A stretch of 64,000 nt of DNA from Crystallibacter sulfonylureivorans_A (lineage in GTDB: Bacteria; Actinomycetota; Actinomycetes; Actinomycetales; Micrococcaceae): contig NZ_JBLKRT010000013.1 of the NCBI RefSeq assembly GCF_047607445.1, positions 39,386-103,385 of the forward strand, read 5' to 3'. Under the pieces are notes generated by a model, which ran no database searches, was not told the DNA's origin, and saw only the letters and a program-made list of their open reading frames with translations. Position numbers and translations under genes: made by a program. Positions within the stretch are counted from its first letter, which is position 1; each line of letters begins with the position of its first letter. Positions 20,021 to 27,940 of this stretch are shown one piece after another.

Positions 20021-21228
20021 AGCAGCCATATTTCCACGTCTTCGCCGGCTTCCGCGTGCCCGGTTCCCACCGGCAGGTGGACGAGGGCGTTGGATTGCGC
20101 CATCGCGTGCACCAGATGGGATTCGGCACCGCCCACCAGCCGTACCCGGCCGCCGTCGTAATGGCCGCGCCGCACCTGGTGCTTGGCCTCGGGTGAATCG
20201 GCGGCGTCCGCCAGCGGAACGCACAGCGCGGTGCGCGGCGCTGGAGTGCCCAGGGCGGCGGTCAGCGCCGGGCGCAGGAACATCTCGAAGGAAACCAGGC
20301 AGCTGACCGGGTTGCCCGGGAAGCCCAGGAACACTGCTTCGCCGATCCGGCCTGCGCCCTGCGGGCCGCCCGGCTGCATGGCCACCGGGCCGAAGGCAAC
20401 GCCTTCGGGCTCGAGCGCCAACCGGACCACTTCAAAGGCGCCCTTGGAGATGCCGCCGGAGGTCAACACTAGATCCGCCCGCTGGCGGCGCAGTTCGGCG
20501 TCGAGCAGGCGGCGGAACTCCGGCGCGGCGTCGGCCAGGATCCGGCTCTCCACCACCTCGCAGCCGGCTTCCCGGAGCGAGGCCGCCAACATGGTGTTGT
20601 TGGCGTCGAAAATCTGTCCGGCGTCCAACTGTCCGCCGGCGGCCACCACCTCGTCCCCGGTACTCAGCAGCAGGACGCGCAGCCGCGGCCTCACGGCGGC
20701 CGAGGCCAGGCCCAGGGCCGCCAGCAGTCCCAGCTGCGGCGCCTTGAGCACTGTTCCGGCGGCCAGTGCAAGGCTGCCGGCGGCAATGTCGCTGCCGACG
20801 GCGCGGATAAACCGCCCGGCCGGCGTTTCCGGGAGCCTGACCGTCTGTCCGTCGTCCTCGGCCAGGAACCTGTCCGGCACCGCTTCCTCGATCGGCACGA
20901 CGGCGTCCGCCCCCTCGGGCAGCATGGCCCCGGTCATGATCGGTGCGGCCGACCCCGGGGCAAGCGCCGGGGCGGCGTATCCGGCGGGAATCGTCGCGGC
21001 CACCGGGAGCTCCGCCCCACCGGACGTTTCCGCGCTGCGGACCGCGTAGCCGTCCATCTGCGAGTTGGCGAACGGCGGCAGGCTCATCGGGGCCACCACG
21101 TCGGCGGCCAGCACGCGCCCATACGCCGCCTCGAGCGCCACCGTCTCGCTGCCGGCCAGGCTGGCACGTGCCGCGAACCGGAGCAGTTCCTCCACGTCGG
21201 CACGGTGTTCGGCAACGCTCTTAACCAC
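20017..21228 (-). CDS. moeA: Molybdopterin molybdenumtransferase
   Basis: Inserts molybdate into adenylylated molybdopterin. 403 residues from GTG 21228, chosen because AAGGAGG lies four bases upstream; the frame is open further but without support. Motifs: PPFANSQMDGYAVR near residue 50, TSGGISKGAFEVV in the MogA-like domain, and FPGNPVSCLVSFEMF. First gene of the moeA-moaC-mogA-moaE operon. Confidence 0.95.
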   Translation of the reverse strand: MVKSVAEHRADVEELLRFAARASLAGSETVALEAAYGRVLAADVVAPMSLPPFANSQMDGYAVRSAETSGGAELPVAATIPAGYAAPALAPGSAAPIMTGAMLPEGADAVVPIEEAVPDRFLAEDDGQTVRLPETPAGRFIRAVGSDIAAGSLALAAGTVLKAPQLGLLAALGLASAAVRPRLRVLLLSTGDEVVAAGGQLDAGQIFDANNTMLAASLREAGCEVVESRILADAAPEFRRLLDAELRRQRADLVLTSGGISKGAFEVVRLALEPEGVAFGPVAMQPGGPQGAGRIGEAVFLGFPGNPVSCLVSFEMFLRPALTAALGTPAPRTALCVPLADAADSPEAKHQVRRGHYDGGRVRLVGGAESHLVHAMAQSNALVHLPVGTGHAEAGEDVEIWLL

Positions 21229-21331
21229 GGGCCCTCCTTGGTGAGCGAACGGGACCGGCGCCGCGCGTGCGCCTGGACCGGTCCGCCGCGGTACTTGGTC
21301 TGCTGTCATCCTAGGGGACACCATGCACGCT

Positions 21332-21358
21332 TTCACCGGCTTCACCGGCTTCACCGGC
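21332..21358. repeat. Three 9-bp repeats spanning the modC stop
   Basis: TTCACCGGC occurs three times in tandem at 21332, 21341 and 21350; the third includes the modC stop codon. Confidence 0.6.
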
Positions 21359-22403
21359 GGTAGATCGCTACCTCGGCCGCCTTGACCACAAAGTGCACGC
21401 GCTCCCCCGGCGCCAGCGACAGGTCGGAGACCGCTGCCGGTGTCACCTCGGCCGCCAGCCAGCCGGCCCGGACCGTGACCAGGCCGCCGTGCGGCACCAG
21501 GTCGGTCACGGTGGCTGCCACGGCGTTGCGCGGGCTGCCGGCCGGGAGATCGGTAAACAGCGCCACGGAGGCAGGGCGGAACGCGGCCGCGGCGGGGTCG
21601 CCGGGGCGCAGTCCGGCCTCGGCTTCGCCGCTCCAGTGCACCCCGTCGGAATCCACCAGACCGTTGTCGGTGGCGGTGCCGGTGACCAGGTTGAGGCCCG
21701 TCATGCCCGCAGCGAAGGAGCTGCGCGGCCGGGCAAATACCTCGCGCACCGGTCCCTGCTCGACGATCCGCCCGCCCTCCATCACCACCACCCGGTCCGC
21801 CAGCAGCAGCGCGTCCAGTGGCTCATGGGTCACGAGCACGGCGCTGCGCCCTTCCAACACCCTGCGCAGCAGCCGGCGCAGGGCCGGTGCCGCGGTGATG
21901 TCCAGGGCTGACATCGGCTCATCCAACAGCAGCAGCGAGGGTTCGGCGGCCAAGGCGCGGGCCACTGCCACCCGCTGCGCCTGGCCGCCGGAGAGCCCGG
22001 CCGGGCGCCGGCCGGCCAGTTCCGAGGCGTCCAGTTCGGCCAGCCAGTGGCGGGCGGTCTTGTCCGCCTCGGCACGGGAGGCTCCGCGGCTGCGCGGGCC
22101 GTAGGCAACATTTGCCAAGACGCTCAGGTGCGGGAACAGCAGCGGCTCCTGCGCCATCAGGCCGATGCCGCGCGCGTGGGCGGGCACCCAGCGGTCGGGT
22201 TGCTGCTGCCCTGCGCTGAAGAGCACGGTGCCGTCCAGCTGCGCCCTGCCCCACCCCGGACGCAGCAGCCCGGATATGAGGCCGAGCAGCGTGGATTTGC
22301 CGGCACCGTTCGGGCCGAGCACCGCCACGGTCTCCCCGTCGGCTACACGGAAGTCCGCCTCGAATCCGCGGGACGGAAGCCGTGCGGCCAGTTCCAGGCT
22401 CAC
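21351..22403 (-). CDS. modC: Molybdate ABC transporter ATP-binding protein
   Basis: ATPase of the ModABC importer. 350 residues: ABC domain with Walker A GPNGAGKST, Q-loop at MAQEPLLFP, signature LSGGQAQRVAVARALA and Walker B LLLLDEPMSALD, then a C-terminal TOBE-type oxyanion-binding domain (about 285-350). GTG 22403 overlaps the modB TGA. Distal gene of the regulator-modA-modB-modC operon. Confidence 0.94.
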   Translation of the reverse strand: MSLELAARLPSRGFEADFRVADGETVAVLGPNGAGKSTLLGLISGLLRPGWGRAQLDGTVLFSAGQQQPDRWVPAHARGIGLMAQEPLLFPHLSVLANVAYGPRSRGASRAEADKTARHWLAELDASELAGRRPAGLSGGQAQRVAVARALAAEPSLLLLDEPMSALDITAAPALRRLLRRVLEGRSAVLVTHEPLDALLLADRVVVMEGGRIVEQGPVREVFARPRSSFAAGMTGLNLVTGTATDNGLVDSDGVHWSGEAEAGLRPGDPAAAAFRPASVALFTDLPAGSPRNAVAATVTDLVPHGGLVTVRAGWLAAEVTPAAVSDLSLAPGERVHFVVKAAEVAIYRR

Positions 22404-23254
22404 CGGATGCCCGTCGCCAAGGGAAGCCCGGACCGGCGGTGGACCAGCGTCACCACCACGACGGCAACCACCACGAGGACCAGTGACAGCGCCACCGCCG
22501 CATCGGCATCGGTTTCCCGCTGCAGGTAGATCTCCAGGGGAAGCGTGCGGGTGACCCCCTGCAGGCTCCCGGCGAAGGTCAGCGTGGCCCCGAATTCGCC
22601 CAGGCACCGGGCGAAGGACAGGACCGCCCCGGAGAGCAGCCCGGGCAGCACCAGCGGCAGCGTGACGGTGCGAAGCACGCGGGACGGCCCGGCGCCCAGC
22701 GTCGCCGCGGCGGCCTCGTACCGGGTTCCCGCCGTGCGCAGCGCTCCCTCAAGGCTCAAGACCAGGAACGGAAGCGCCACGAAGGTCTGTGCCAGCACCA
22801 CGGCGGTGGTGGAGAAGGCGATCTCGAGCCCGAGCGCCTCGAAGGTCCCGCCCAGCAGCCCGCGCCGGCCAAAGGTGTACAGCAGCGCCAGTCCGCCCAC
22901 CACCGGCGGCAGCACCAGCGGCAAGAGCACCAGGGAACGGAGCACCTGCTGCCCCGGAAAGCTGCTGCGGGCCAAGACCAGGGCCATCGGGATGCCCAGC
23001 ACTATGCACAACGCGGTGCTGGCGGTGGCGGTCCGCAGGCTGAGGCCGAGTGCGGCCAGCGATGCCTCGGACGTGACGAGCTGTGGAAACTCCTGCCAAT
23101 TCACCCGGGCGGCCATCCCGGCCAGCGGCAGCAGCACAAAGATGGCCCCGGCTGCGGCCAGCGGATAAATCCAGTACGGCACCGGAGCGCGCACCGCCGT
23201 CGTTGCATCCGGCGCCGTGGTCACCGTGTCCGGCGCCGCCGTCGTAGTATCCAT
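22400..23254 (-). CDS. modB: Molybdate ABC transporter permease
   Basis: Membrane channel of ModABC. 284 residues, about six helices, with the permease EAA loop (YEAAAATLGAGPSRVLRTVTLP) that contacts ModC. An N-terminal Thr/Ala-rich stretch of about 30 residues precedes the first helix. ATG 23254; 83 bases downstream of modA. Confidence 0.93.
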   Translation of the reverse strand: MDTTTAAPDTVTTAPDATTAVRAPVPYWIYPLAAAGAIFVLLPLAGMAARVNWQEFPQLVTSEASLAALGLSLRTATASTALCIVLGIPMALVLARSSFPGQQVLRSLVLLPLVLPPVVGGLALLYTFGRRGLLGGTFEALGLEIAFSTTAVVLAQTFVALPFLVLSLEGALRTAGTRYEAAAATLGAGPSRVLRTVTLPLVLPGLLSGAVLSFARCLGEFGATLTFAGSLQGVTRTLPLEIYLQRETDADAAVALSLVLVVVAVVVVTLVHRRSGLPLATGIR

Positions 23255-23337
23255 GGTCTTCGATTCGTCCTCTGCTGGTCCGTCATAGTTCCCCGCACCC
23301 GTCTCCAGCCCTTGTGCGGTGTTCTTCCCGCCGGCGG

Positions 23338-24165
23338 TTACGGTGTTCCGAAGCCGTAGTCCGCCAGCGCTTTTCGCCCCTCCGGTCCCGTCACGAGCGC
23401 TACGAATGCCTCCGCGGCGTCAGGATTGGCGCTCTCGGCCAGCCGTGCAATCGGGTAGTCATTGACCGCGGCACCGGCTTCGGCGAAGTCGATTCCTTCG
23501 ACCTGGCCCTGTGCGTTCTTCACATCGGTCACGTAGACCAGGCCGGCGTCGGCCTCACCCGAGACCACCTTGCCCAGCACATCCGTCACCGATGATTCCT
23601 CGCTCACCGCGGGGATCTCGACGCCGGCTTCCCGGGACACCTTCTGCGTGGCCGCACCGCACGGCACCTGCGGGGCGCAGATGACCGTCTTGATCTGCTG
23701 GTCTGCGAGGTCGGCCAGCGAGGTGATGCCGTGCGGATTCCGGTCGGGCACCACGATCTGCAGCTCATTCGTGGCAAATGTGACCGGCTCCCCGGCCGCC
23801 AGCCCGGACGCCGTGACCGTGTCCATGTTTTCCGGATTGGCCGAGGCAAACACGTCCGCGGGTGCACCGGAAAGAATCTGGGTGGCCAGGTCGGAGGAAC
23901 CGGCGAAGTTCAGCCGTACCGTCACGCCCGGGTGGTCGTCCTCGAACGCGGCGGCCAGATTGGTCAGCACGCCGTTGAGCGAGGCCGCGGCGAAAACATT
24001 CAGCTCGCCGGATCCCGGTGATCCGGACTCGGATGCCTGCTGTGGGTCCTGCCCTGCCGCCGAGCAGGCCGTGGCGGCCAGCAAGACCCCGCCCAGGAAC
24101 ACGGCCACCAGACGGCGGCGGACGGTGCGCTTCGTTGCGTTCCTCGGGGGTGCAGGGTGTCCCAT
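23338..24165 (-). CDS. modA: Molybdate ABC transporter substrate-binding lipoprotein
   Basis: Extracellular oxyanion-binding protein. 275 residues with an Arg-rich N-terminus, hydrophobic segment and lipobox LLAATAC (Cys about 34), then the ModA fold beginning LNVFAAASLNGVL and including FNFAGSS-type loop (here LNFAGSSDLATQI) that binds molybdate. Ser/Gly-rich linker after the lipid anchor. Its ATG lies one base after the regulator's stop, with the Shine-Dalgarno GGAAAGGA inside that gene, so the two are coupled. Confidence 0.95.
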   Translation of the reverse strand: MGHPAPPRNATKRTVRRRLVAVFLGGVLLAATACSAAGQDPQQASESGSPGSGELNVFAAASLNGVLTNLAAAFEDDHPGVTVRLNFAGSSDLATQILSGAPADVFASANPENMDTVTASGLAAGEPVTFATNELQIVVPDRNPHGITSLADLADQQIKTVICAPQVPCGAATQKVSREAGVEIPAVSEESSVTDVLGKVVSGEADAGLVYVTDVKNAQGQVEGIDFAEAGAAVNDYPIARLAESANPDAAEAFVALVTGPEGRKALADYGFGTP

Positions 24166-24166
24166 C

Positions 24167-24571
24167 TCAGTCCTTTCCGAGCGGCGTCTCGACGGCCACC
24201 ATCGTGGCCTTCACGACGGCGACTGCCACGGAGCCGGGCTCGATGCCCAGGTCGCGCACGGCTTCGGCACTCATCAGCGACACCACGCGGTGCGGTCCGC
24301 ACTGCATCTCCACCTGCGCCATGACCGTGTCCTGCAGAACCTCCGTCACGATGCCCACGAAGCGGTTGCGGGCCGAACTGCCGATCCCGGTGGGGTCCTG
24401 CGGCAGGGCCGATTGCTCCCGGGCCAGGGCGGCCAGCTCCGTGCCGTCCACGGTTGCCCGGCCGGAGGCGTCCTTGTGTTTGGTCAGGGTGCCGGCGTCG
24501 AGCCAGCGCCGGACGGTGTCGTCGCTGACGCCCATGAACCGCGCCGCGTCAGAGATGCGAATTTGCGTCAT
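24167..24571 (-). CDS. Molybdate-responsive regulator: MerR/excisionase-type HTH plus Mop (TOBE) domain
   Basis: 134 residues. The N-terminal 50 form a helix-turn-helix (RISDAARFMGVSDDTVRRWLD) of the MerR/excisionase type; residues about 65-132 are a Mop/TOBE domain (RNRFVGIVTEVLQDTVMAQVEM) that binds molybdate or tungstate. The combination implies a one-component sensor functionally equivalent to ModE but built on a different HTH. First gene of the mod operon. A palindrome at 24586-24601 overlaps its own promoter and is the natural operator. Regulation is inferred, not shown. Confidence 0.88.
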   Translation of the reverse strand: MTQIRISDAARFMGVSDDTVRRWLDAGTLTKHKDASGRATVDGTELAALAREQSALPQDPTGIGSSARNRFVGIVTEVLQDTVMAQVEMQCGPHRVVSLMSAEAVRDLGIEPGSVAVAVVKATMVAVETPLGKD

Positions 24572-24578
24572 AAAAACG

Positions 24579-24584
24579 AGTTTA
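24579..24584 (-). promoter_or_regulatory. Candidate -10 of the mod operon
   Basis: TAAACT on the minus strand, seven bases before the regulator's ATG; transcription would begin about at the start codon, giving a leaderless mRNA. Confidence 0.45.
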
Positions 24585-24585
24585 G

Positions 24586-24601
24586 TTCCTCAAATGAGGA
24601 A
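24586..24601. promoter_or_regulatory. Palindromic operator candidate TTCCTCA-AA-TGAGGAA
   Basis: A perfect 7-bp inverted repeat with a 2-base centre, located between the putative -10 and -35 of the mod operon and about 85 bases from the divergent moaA start. Best explained as the binding site of the HTH-TOBE regulator. Confidence 0.6.
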
Positions 24602-24671
24602 TCCGGTAGGGTCGCCGTCATCGAGCCTTCCCGATAGGCGGAACGGCCCTGCACCAACCGGCTTCCTCGCG

Positions 24672-24677
24672 TACCCT
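24672..24677 (+). promoter_or_regulatory. Candidate -10 of moaA-moaD
   Basis: TACCCT ends six bases before the moaA ATG, and no Shine-Dalgarno is present, which suggests leaderless transcription. Confidence 0.35.
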
Positions 24678-24683
24678 CGTGGT

Positions 24684-25784
24684 ATGAGCGTTGACTTGGG
24701 CATGCCGCGGGTTCCCGGCGCTGCAGCGGCCGCTGCACCTGCGCGCCCGGCCGCCGCAGGCCCCACACTCGTGGACCGATTCGGCCGCGTCGCTACCGAT
24801 CTGCGGATCTCGCTGACGGACAAGTGCAACCTCCGCTGTACCTACTGCATGCCTGCCGAAGGCCTCGACTGGCTGTCAAAGCAGCAGGTCCTCAGCGACG
24901 AGGAAGTGGTCCGGCTGGTGCGGATCGCCGTGGAGCATCTGGGCGTGCGCGAACTGCGCCTGACCGGCGGCGAACCGCTGGTCCGGGCCGGCCTGGTGGA
25001 CATCATCGCCGCCATCAGGAACAACCACCCGGATCTGCCGGTCTCGCTGACCACCAATGCCTTGGGGCTGGACAAGAAGGCCGCCGCGTTGAAGGCGGCC
25101 GGCCTGACCCGAATCAACGTCTCGCTGGACTCGCTGCACCCGGAGACTTTCGCCCAACTGACCCGGCGTCCGTTCCTGGACCGGGTGCTCGCCGGCATCG
25201 AGGCCGCGGACGCCGCCGGACTGGGCCTGGTCAAGATCAACGCAGTGCTGATGCGCGGCATCAACGATGCCGAGGCTCCTGCACTGCTGGACTGGGCCGT
25301 GGACCGCGGCTACGAACTGCGCTTTATCGAGCAGATGCCACTCGACGCCGATCACGGCTGGACCAGGCAAAACATGTTGGCGGCCGCCGAGATCCGTGCC
25401 CTGCTGGAGCCGGACTTCCTGCTCTCGCCGGACCCGCGCGAACGCGACGGAGCTCCGGCCCAGCGATGGGAAGTACGACGGCGGCGCTCCCCCGACGTTG
25501 TCGCCGGCACGGTGGGGATTATCGCCTCCGTGACGGAACCGTTCTGCGCCGATTGCCGGCGCACCAGGGTCACCGCGGAGGGCAAGGTGCGCTCCTGCCT
25601 GTTCTCGCACGAGGAAACCGACCTGCTGGCCCTGCTGCGCAGCGAGGCGGGCGACGAGGCTGTAGCGGAACGCTGGCGCGACGCGATGTGGGCCAAACCC
25701 AAGGCCCACGGGATGGACCATGCAGGACTGGGCGGCGCGGACTTCGTCCAGCCGGACCGGACCATGAGTGCGATAGGCGGATAG
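24684..25784 (+). CDS. moaA: GTP 3',8-cyclase (radical SAM)
   Basis: First enzyme of molybdenum cofactor synthesis. 366 residues: the N-terminal cluster motif CNLRCTYC (Cys48, 52, 55), the RLTGGEPLVR motif, a C-terminal cluster EPFCADCRRTRV...RSC, and the terminal Gly-Gly (SAIGG) required in MoaA. The first ~30 residues are Ala/Pro-rich and specific to this group. It is divergent from the mod operon and directly joined to moaD. Confidence 0.97.
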   Translation: MSVDLGMPRVPGAAAAAAPARPAAAGPTLVDRFGRVATDLRISLTDKCNLRCTYCMPAEGLDWLSKQQVLSDEEVVRLVRIAVEHLGVRELRLTGGEPLVRAGLVDIIAAIRNNHPDLPVSLTTNALGLDKKAAALKAAGLTRINVSLDSLHPETFAQLTRRPFLDRVLAGIEAADAAGLGLVKINAVLMRGINDAEAPALLDWAVDRGYELRFIEQMPLDADHGWTRQNMLAAAEIRALLEPDFLLSPDPRERDGAPAQRWEVRRRRSPDVVAGTVGIIASVTEPFCADCRRTRVTAEGKVRSCLFSHEETDLLALLRSEAGDEAVAERWRDAMWAKPKAHGMDHAGLGGADFVQPDRTMSAIGG

Positions 25785-26156
25785 ATGATCATCCGGTATT
25801 TCGGCGCGGCCCAGGCCGCGGCGGGCGTCGAAGAGGAAACCCTGGAGCTGCCCGACGGCACTACCTTGGAGGAGCTGCTGCAGGTAGTCGTGGCACGCCA
25901 CACTCCGCAGAGCTCGGACCGGGCGGAGAGCCAGGAACGGGTGCTGGCAGCCGCCGCGTCCGGAAGCGGGGCATCGGCTCGAGCCGGGGCGGCCCCGGCG
26001 TCAGCGCCGGCACCCGGCCGCTCATCGGCCCCGTCGATGGAGTCGGTGATTGCCCGCAGCAGCTTCCTGCGCAACGAGGTGGCGTGGAAAGACCGGCAGG
26101 CGCCGCTGCAGGCAACTGACGTGATTGACATCTTGCCGCCGTTTGCCGGCGGCTAA
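25785..26156 (+). CDS. moaD: Molybdopterin synthase sulfur-carrier subunit with low-complexity insert
   Basis: Ubiquitin-fold sulfur carrier; ends in FAGG, the C-terminal Gly-Gly that becomes a thiocarboxylate. 123 residues, about 40 more than the usual 80-85, because an Ala/Ser/Pro-rich stretch (about 44-84) interrupts the fold before VIARSSFLRNEVAW. Starts with no gap after moaA's stop. The insert may be a loop extension; whether it is tolerated by MoaE is unknown. The stop codon region is repeated downstream four times in all. Confidence 0.93.
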   Translation: MIIRYFGAAQAAAGVEEETLELPDGTTLEELLQVVVARHTPQSSDRAESQERVLAAAASGSGASARAGAAPASAPAPGRSSAPSMESVIARSSFLRNEVAWKDRQAPLQATDVIDILPPFAGG

Positions 26157-26213
26157 GCCGTTTGCCGGCGGTTAAGCCGTTTGCCGGCGGTTAAGCCGTT
26201 TGCCGGCGGTTAA
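26138..26213. repeat. Four 19-bp tandem repeats carrying the moaD stop codon
   Basis: GCCGTTTGCCGGCGGTTAA occurs at 26157-26175, 26176-26194 and 26195-26213; the first, slightly different copy (26138-26156) is the moaD end itself. Because 19 is not a multiple of three, the four TAA codons fall in all three frames. Confidence 0.9.
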
Positions 26214-26263
26214 GGGGCCCCCTCGTCGACACGTTTTCTACGTGGTCTGATTCCTGGTTGGTA

Positions 26264-26303
26264 TGGCAGCGGCCGGGGCCCTGACGGGCTCCGGCCGCTG
26301 CCA
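26264..26303. terminator. Bidirectional hairpin (moaD / symporter)
   Basis: TGGCAGCGGCCGG (26264-26276) pairs perfectly with 26291-26303 around a 14-base loop, in the gap between convergent moaD and the symporter gene. No T-run. Confidence 0.7.
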
Positions 26304-26328
26304 CTTACACGTGCGGTGAAGGGACGGG

Positions 26329-27843
26329 CTAGACCCTGTCTGCCTCGGGTTCTGCCCTGCTGCGGGTGCGGTCGGCGTGCGAGGATCCGATTTCGTCGCC
26401 GGCCTTCCATTCGTCCCAGCCGGGCCGTTCGGCCATGAAGGCCTCAATTTCTTCCTTGCTGGCCTCCAGCTTCGGATCATGCTTCAGGTAATGGCGTGTC
26501 TCGCGGGCGATGACTCCGGACAGAATCAACAACCCCACCAGGTTGGGCAACGCCATCAGGCCGTTCATCACGTCGGAGAAGTTCCACACCACCGACAGCG
26601 GCACGGTGCAGCCGATGTAGACAACCAGGGCGAAGACCACGCGGAAAGGGGTGACCGCGCGGCGCCCGAACAGACGTTCGGCATTGCGCTCACCGTAGTA
26701 GGACCAGCCCAGAATCGTGGAGAACGCGAACATCACCAGGCCAAGGGTGACAATCCAGTGGCCCCACTGGCCTGGCAGTCCATGCATGAATGCCTGTCCG
26801 GTCATCAGTGCGGCGGAGACTTGTTCGCCGGTTTCGGGGTCGATTTCCTTCCACGTGCCGGTGGTGATGATGACCAGACCGGTACAGGTGACCACGATGA
26901 TGGTGTCGATGAAGGTCTGCGTCATCGACACCAACCCCTGGCGCACCGGGTGCGTGGTCTGGGCGGCGGCGGCGGCGATGGCGGCCGAGCCCATGCCCGA
27001 CTCATTGGAGAAAATACCGCGGGCGACGCCGAACTGCACGGCGATGATGATGGCTGAGCCAGCGAACCCGCCGACGGCGGATGTGCCGGTGAAGGCGTCC
27101 GTGAAGATCTGGCCGAGGGCAGCGGGCAATGCGCTGAGGTTGGCCAGCAGGATGTAGAGGGCGCCGAGCACGTAGAAGATGATCATGACCGGGACGAAAC
27201 CGGCGGTCACCCGGCCGATGGATTTAATTCCGCCCACCAGCACGACCAGGGCCAGCACGGTCAGCACGAGTCCCGTCACCCAGGTCGGCACGCTCCAGCT
27301 GTGCTCGACGTTGGAGGCGATCGAGTTGCCCTGGGTCATGTTGCCGATGCCGAACGAGGCGATGAACGCGCAGACGGCGAACATCAGGGCCAGGAACTTG
27401 CCAAAGCCGTTCTTGATGCCGTGCTCAAGGTAGTACTGCGGGCCGCCCGACTTTTCGCCGGCAGAATCGGTCCTGCGGTACCTGACGCCCAAGAAGGCTT
27501 CACCGTATTTCGACGCCATGCCCAGCAGACCGGTGACCCACATCCAGAACAGCGCACCGGGCCCGCCGATGCCGATTGCGGTGGCTACGCCGACGATGTT
27601 GCCGGTGCCCACGGTGGCGGCCAGCGCCGTCGTCAGGGCCTGGAACTGTGAGATGTCCCCTTCGGCGCCGGCGTCCCGGCGCTTGAGCAGGCCCAGCCGG
27701 AGCGCAGCGGCCAATTTGATGAACTGCAGCCCGCCCAGCCGAAATGTCAGGTAGAGTCCGGTGCCCAGCAGCAGAGGGATGAGCAGGTAGGGCCCCCACA
27801 CAATACTGCTGACATCAGCGAGGAAATCAGAGACGTCTTCCAC
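26329..27843 (-). CDS. Alanine/glycine:cation symporter (AGCS family)
   Basis: Sodium- or proton-coupled amino-acid importer. 504 residues, about 10-11 transmembrane helices, with family motifs TALAATVGTGNIVGVATAI (about 73-91) and SNESGMGSAAIAAAAAQTTHPVRQG. The C-terminal ~50 residues are hydrophilic. GTG 27843 has GGAG nine bases upstream. I looked for a glycine riboswitch in the 97-base upstream gap and did not find one. Confidence 0.93.
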   Translation of the reverse strand: MEDVSDFLADVSSIVWGPYLLIPLLLGTGLYLTFRLGGLQFIKLAAALRLGLLKRRDAGAEGDISQFQALTTALAATVGTGNIVGVATAIGIGGPGALFWMWVTGLLGMASKYGEAFLGVRYRRTDSAGEKSGGPQYYLEHGIKNGFGKFLALMFAVCAFIASFGIGNMTQGNSIASNVEHSWSVPTWVTGLVLTVLALVVLVGGIKSIGRVTAGFVPVMIIFYVLGALYILLANLSALPAALGQIFTDAFTGTSAVGGFAGSAIIIAVQFGVARGIFSNESGMGSAAIAAAAAQTTHPVRQGLVSMTQTFIDTIIVVTCTGLVIITTGTWKEIDPETGEQVSAALMTGQAFMHGLPGQWGHWIVTLGLVMFAFSTILGWSYYGERNAERLFGRRAVTPFRVVFALVVYIGCTVPLSVVWNFSDVMNGLMALPNLVGLLILSGVIARETRHYLKHDPKLEASKEEIEAFMAERPGWDEWKAGDEIGSSHADRTRSRAEPEADRV

Positions 27844-27940
27844 GTGTTTTTTCTCCAGAGGTAGTATTTACGTGACCGGAGTCACGCACAGATCCTCTGC
27901 AGTCTAAGTGCCGTGGGACGCACAGTCCCGGACCGTTCGC

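Noticed and set aside
24572..24683. Moco riboswitch upstream of moaA
   Set aside because: Too short (112 bases), and a simple palindromic operator with near-leaderless promoters explains the gap better.
27844..27940. Glycine riboswitch upstream of the alanine/glycine symporter
   Set aside because: The gap is only 97 bases and lacks the conserved glycine-aptamer core.
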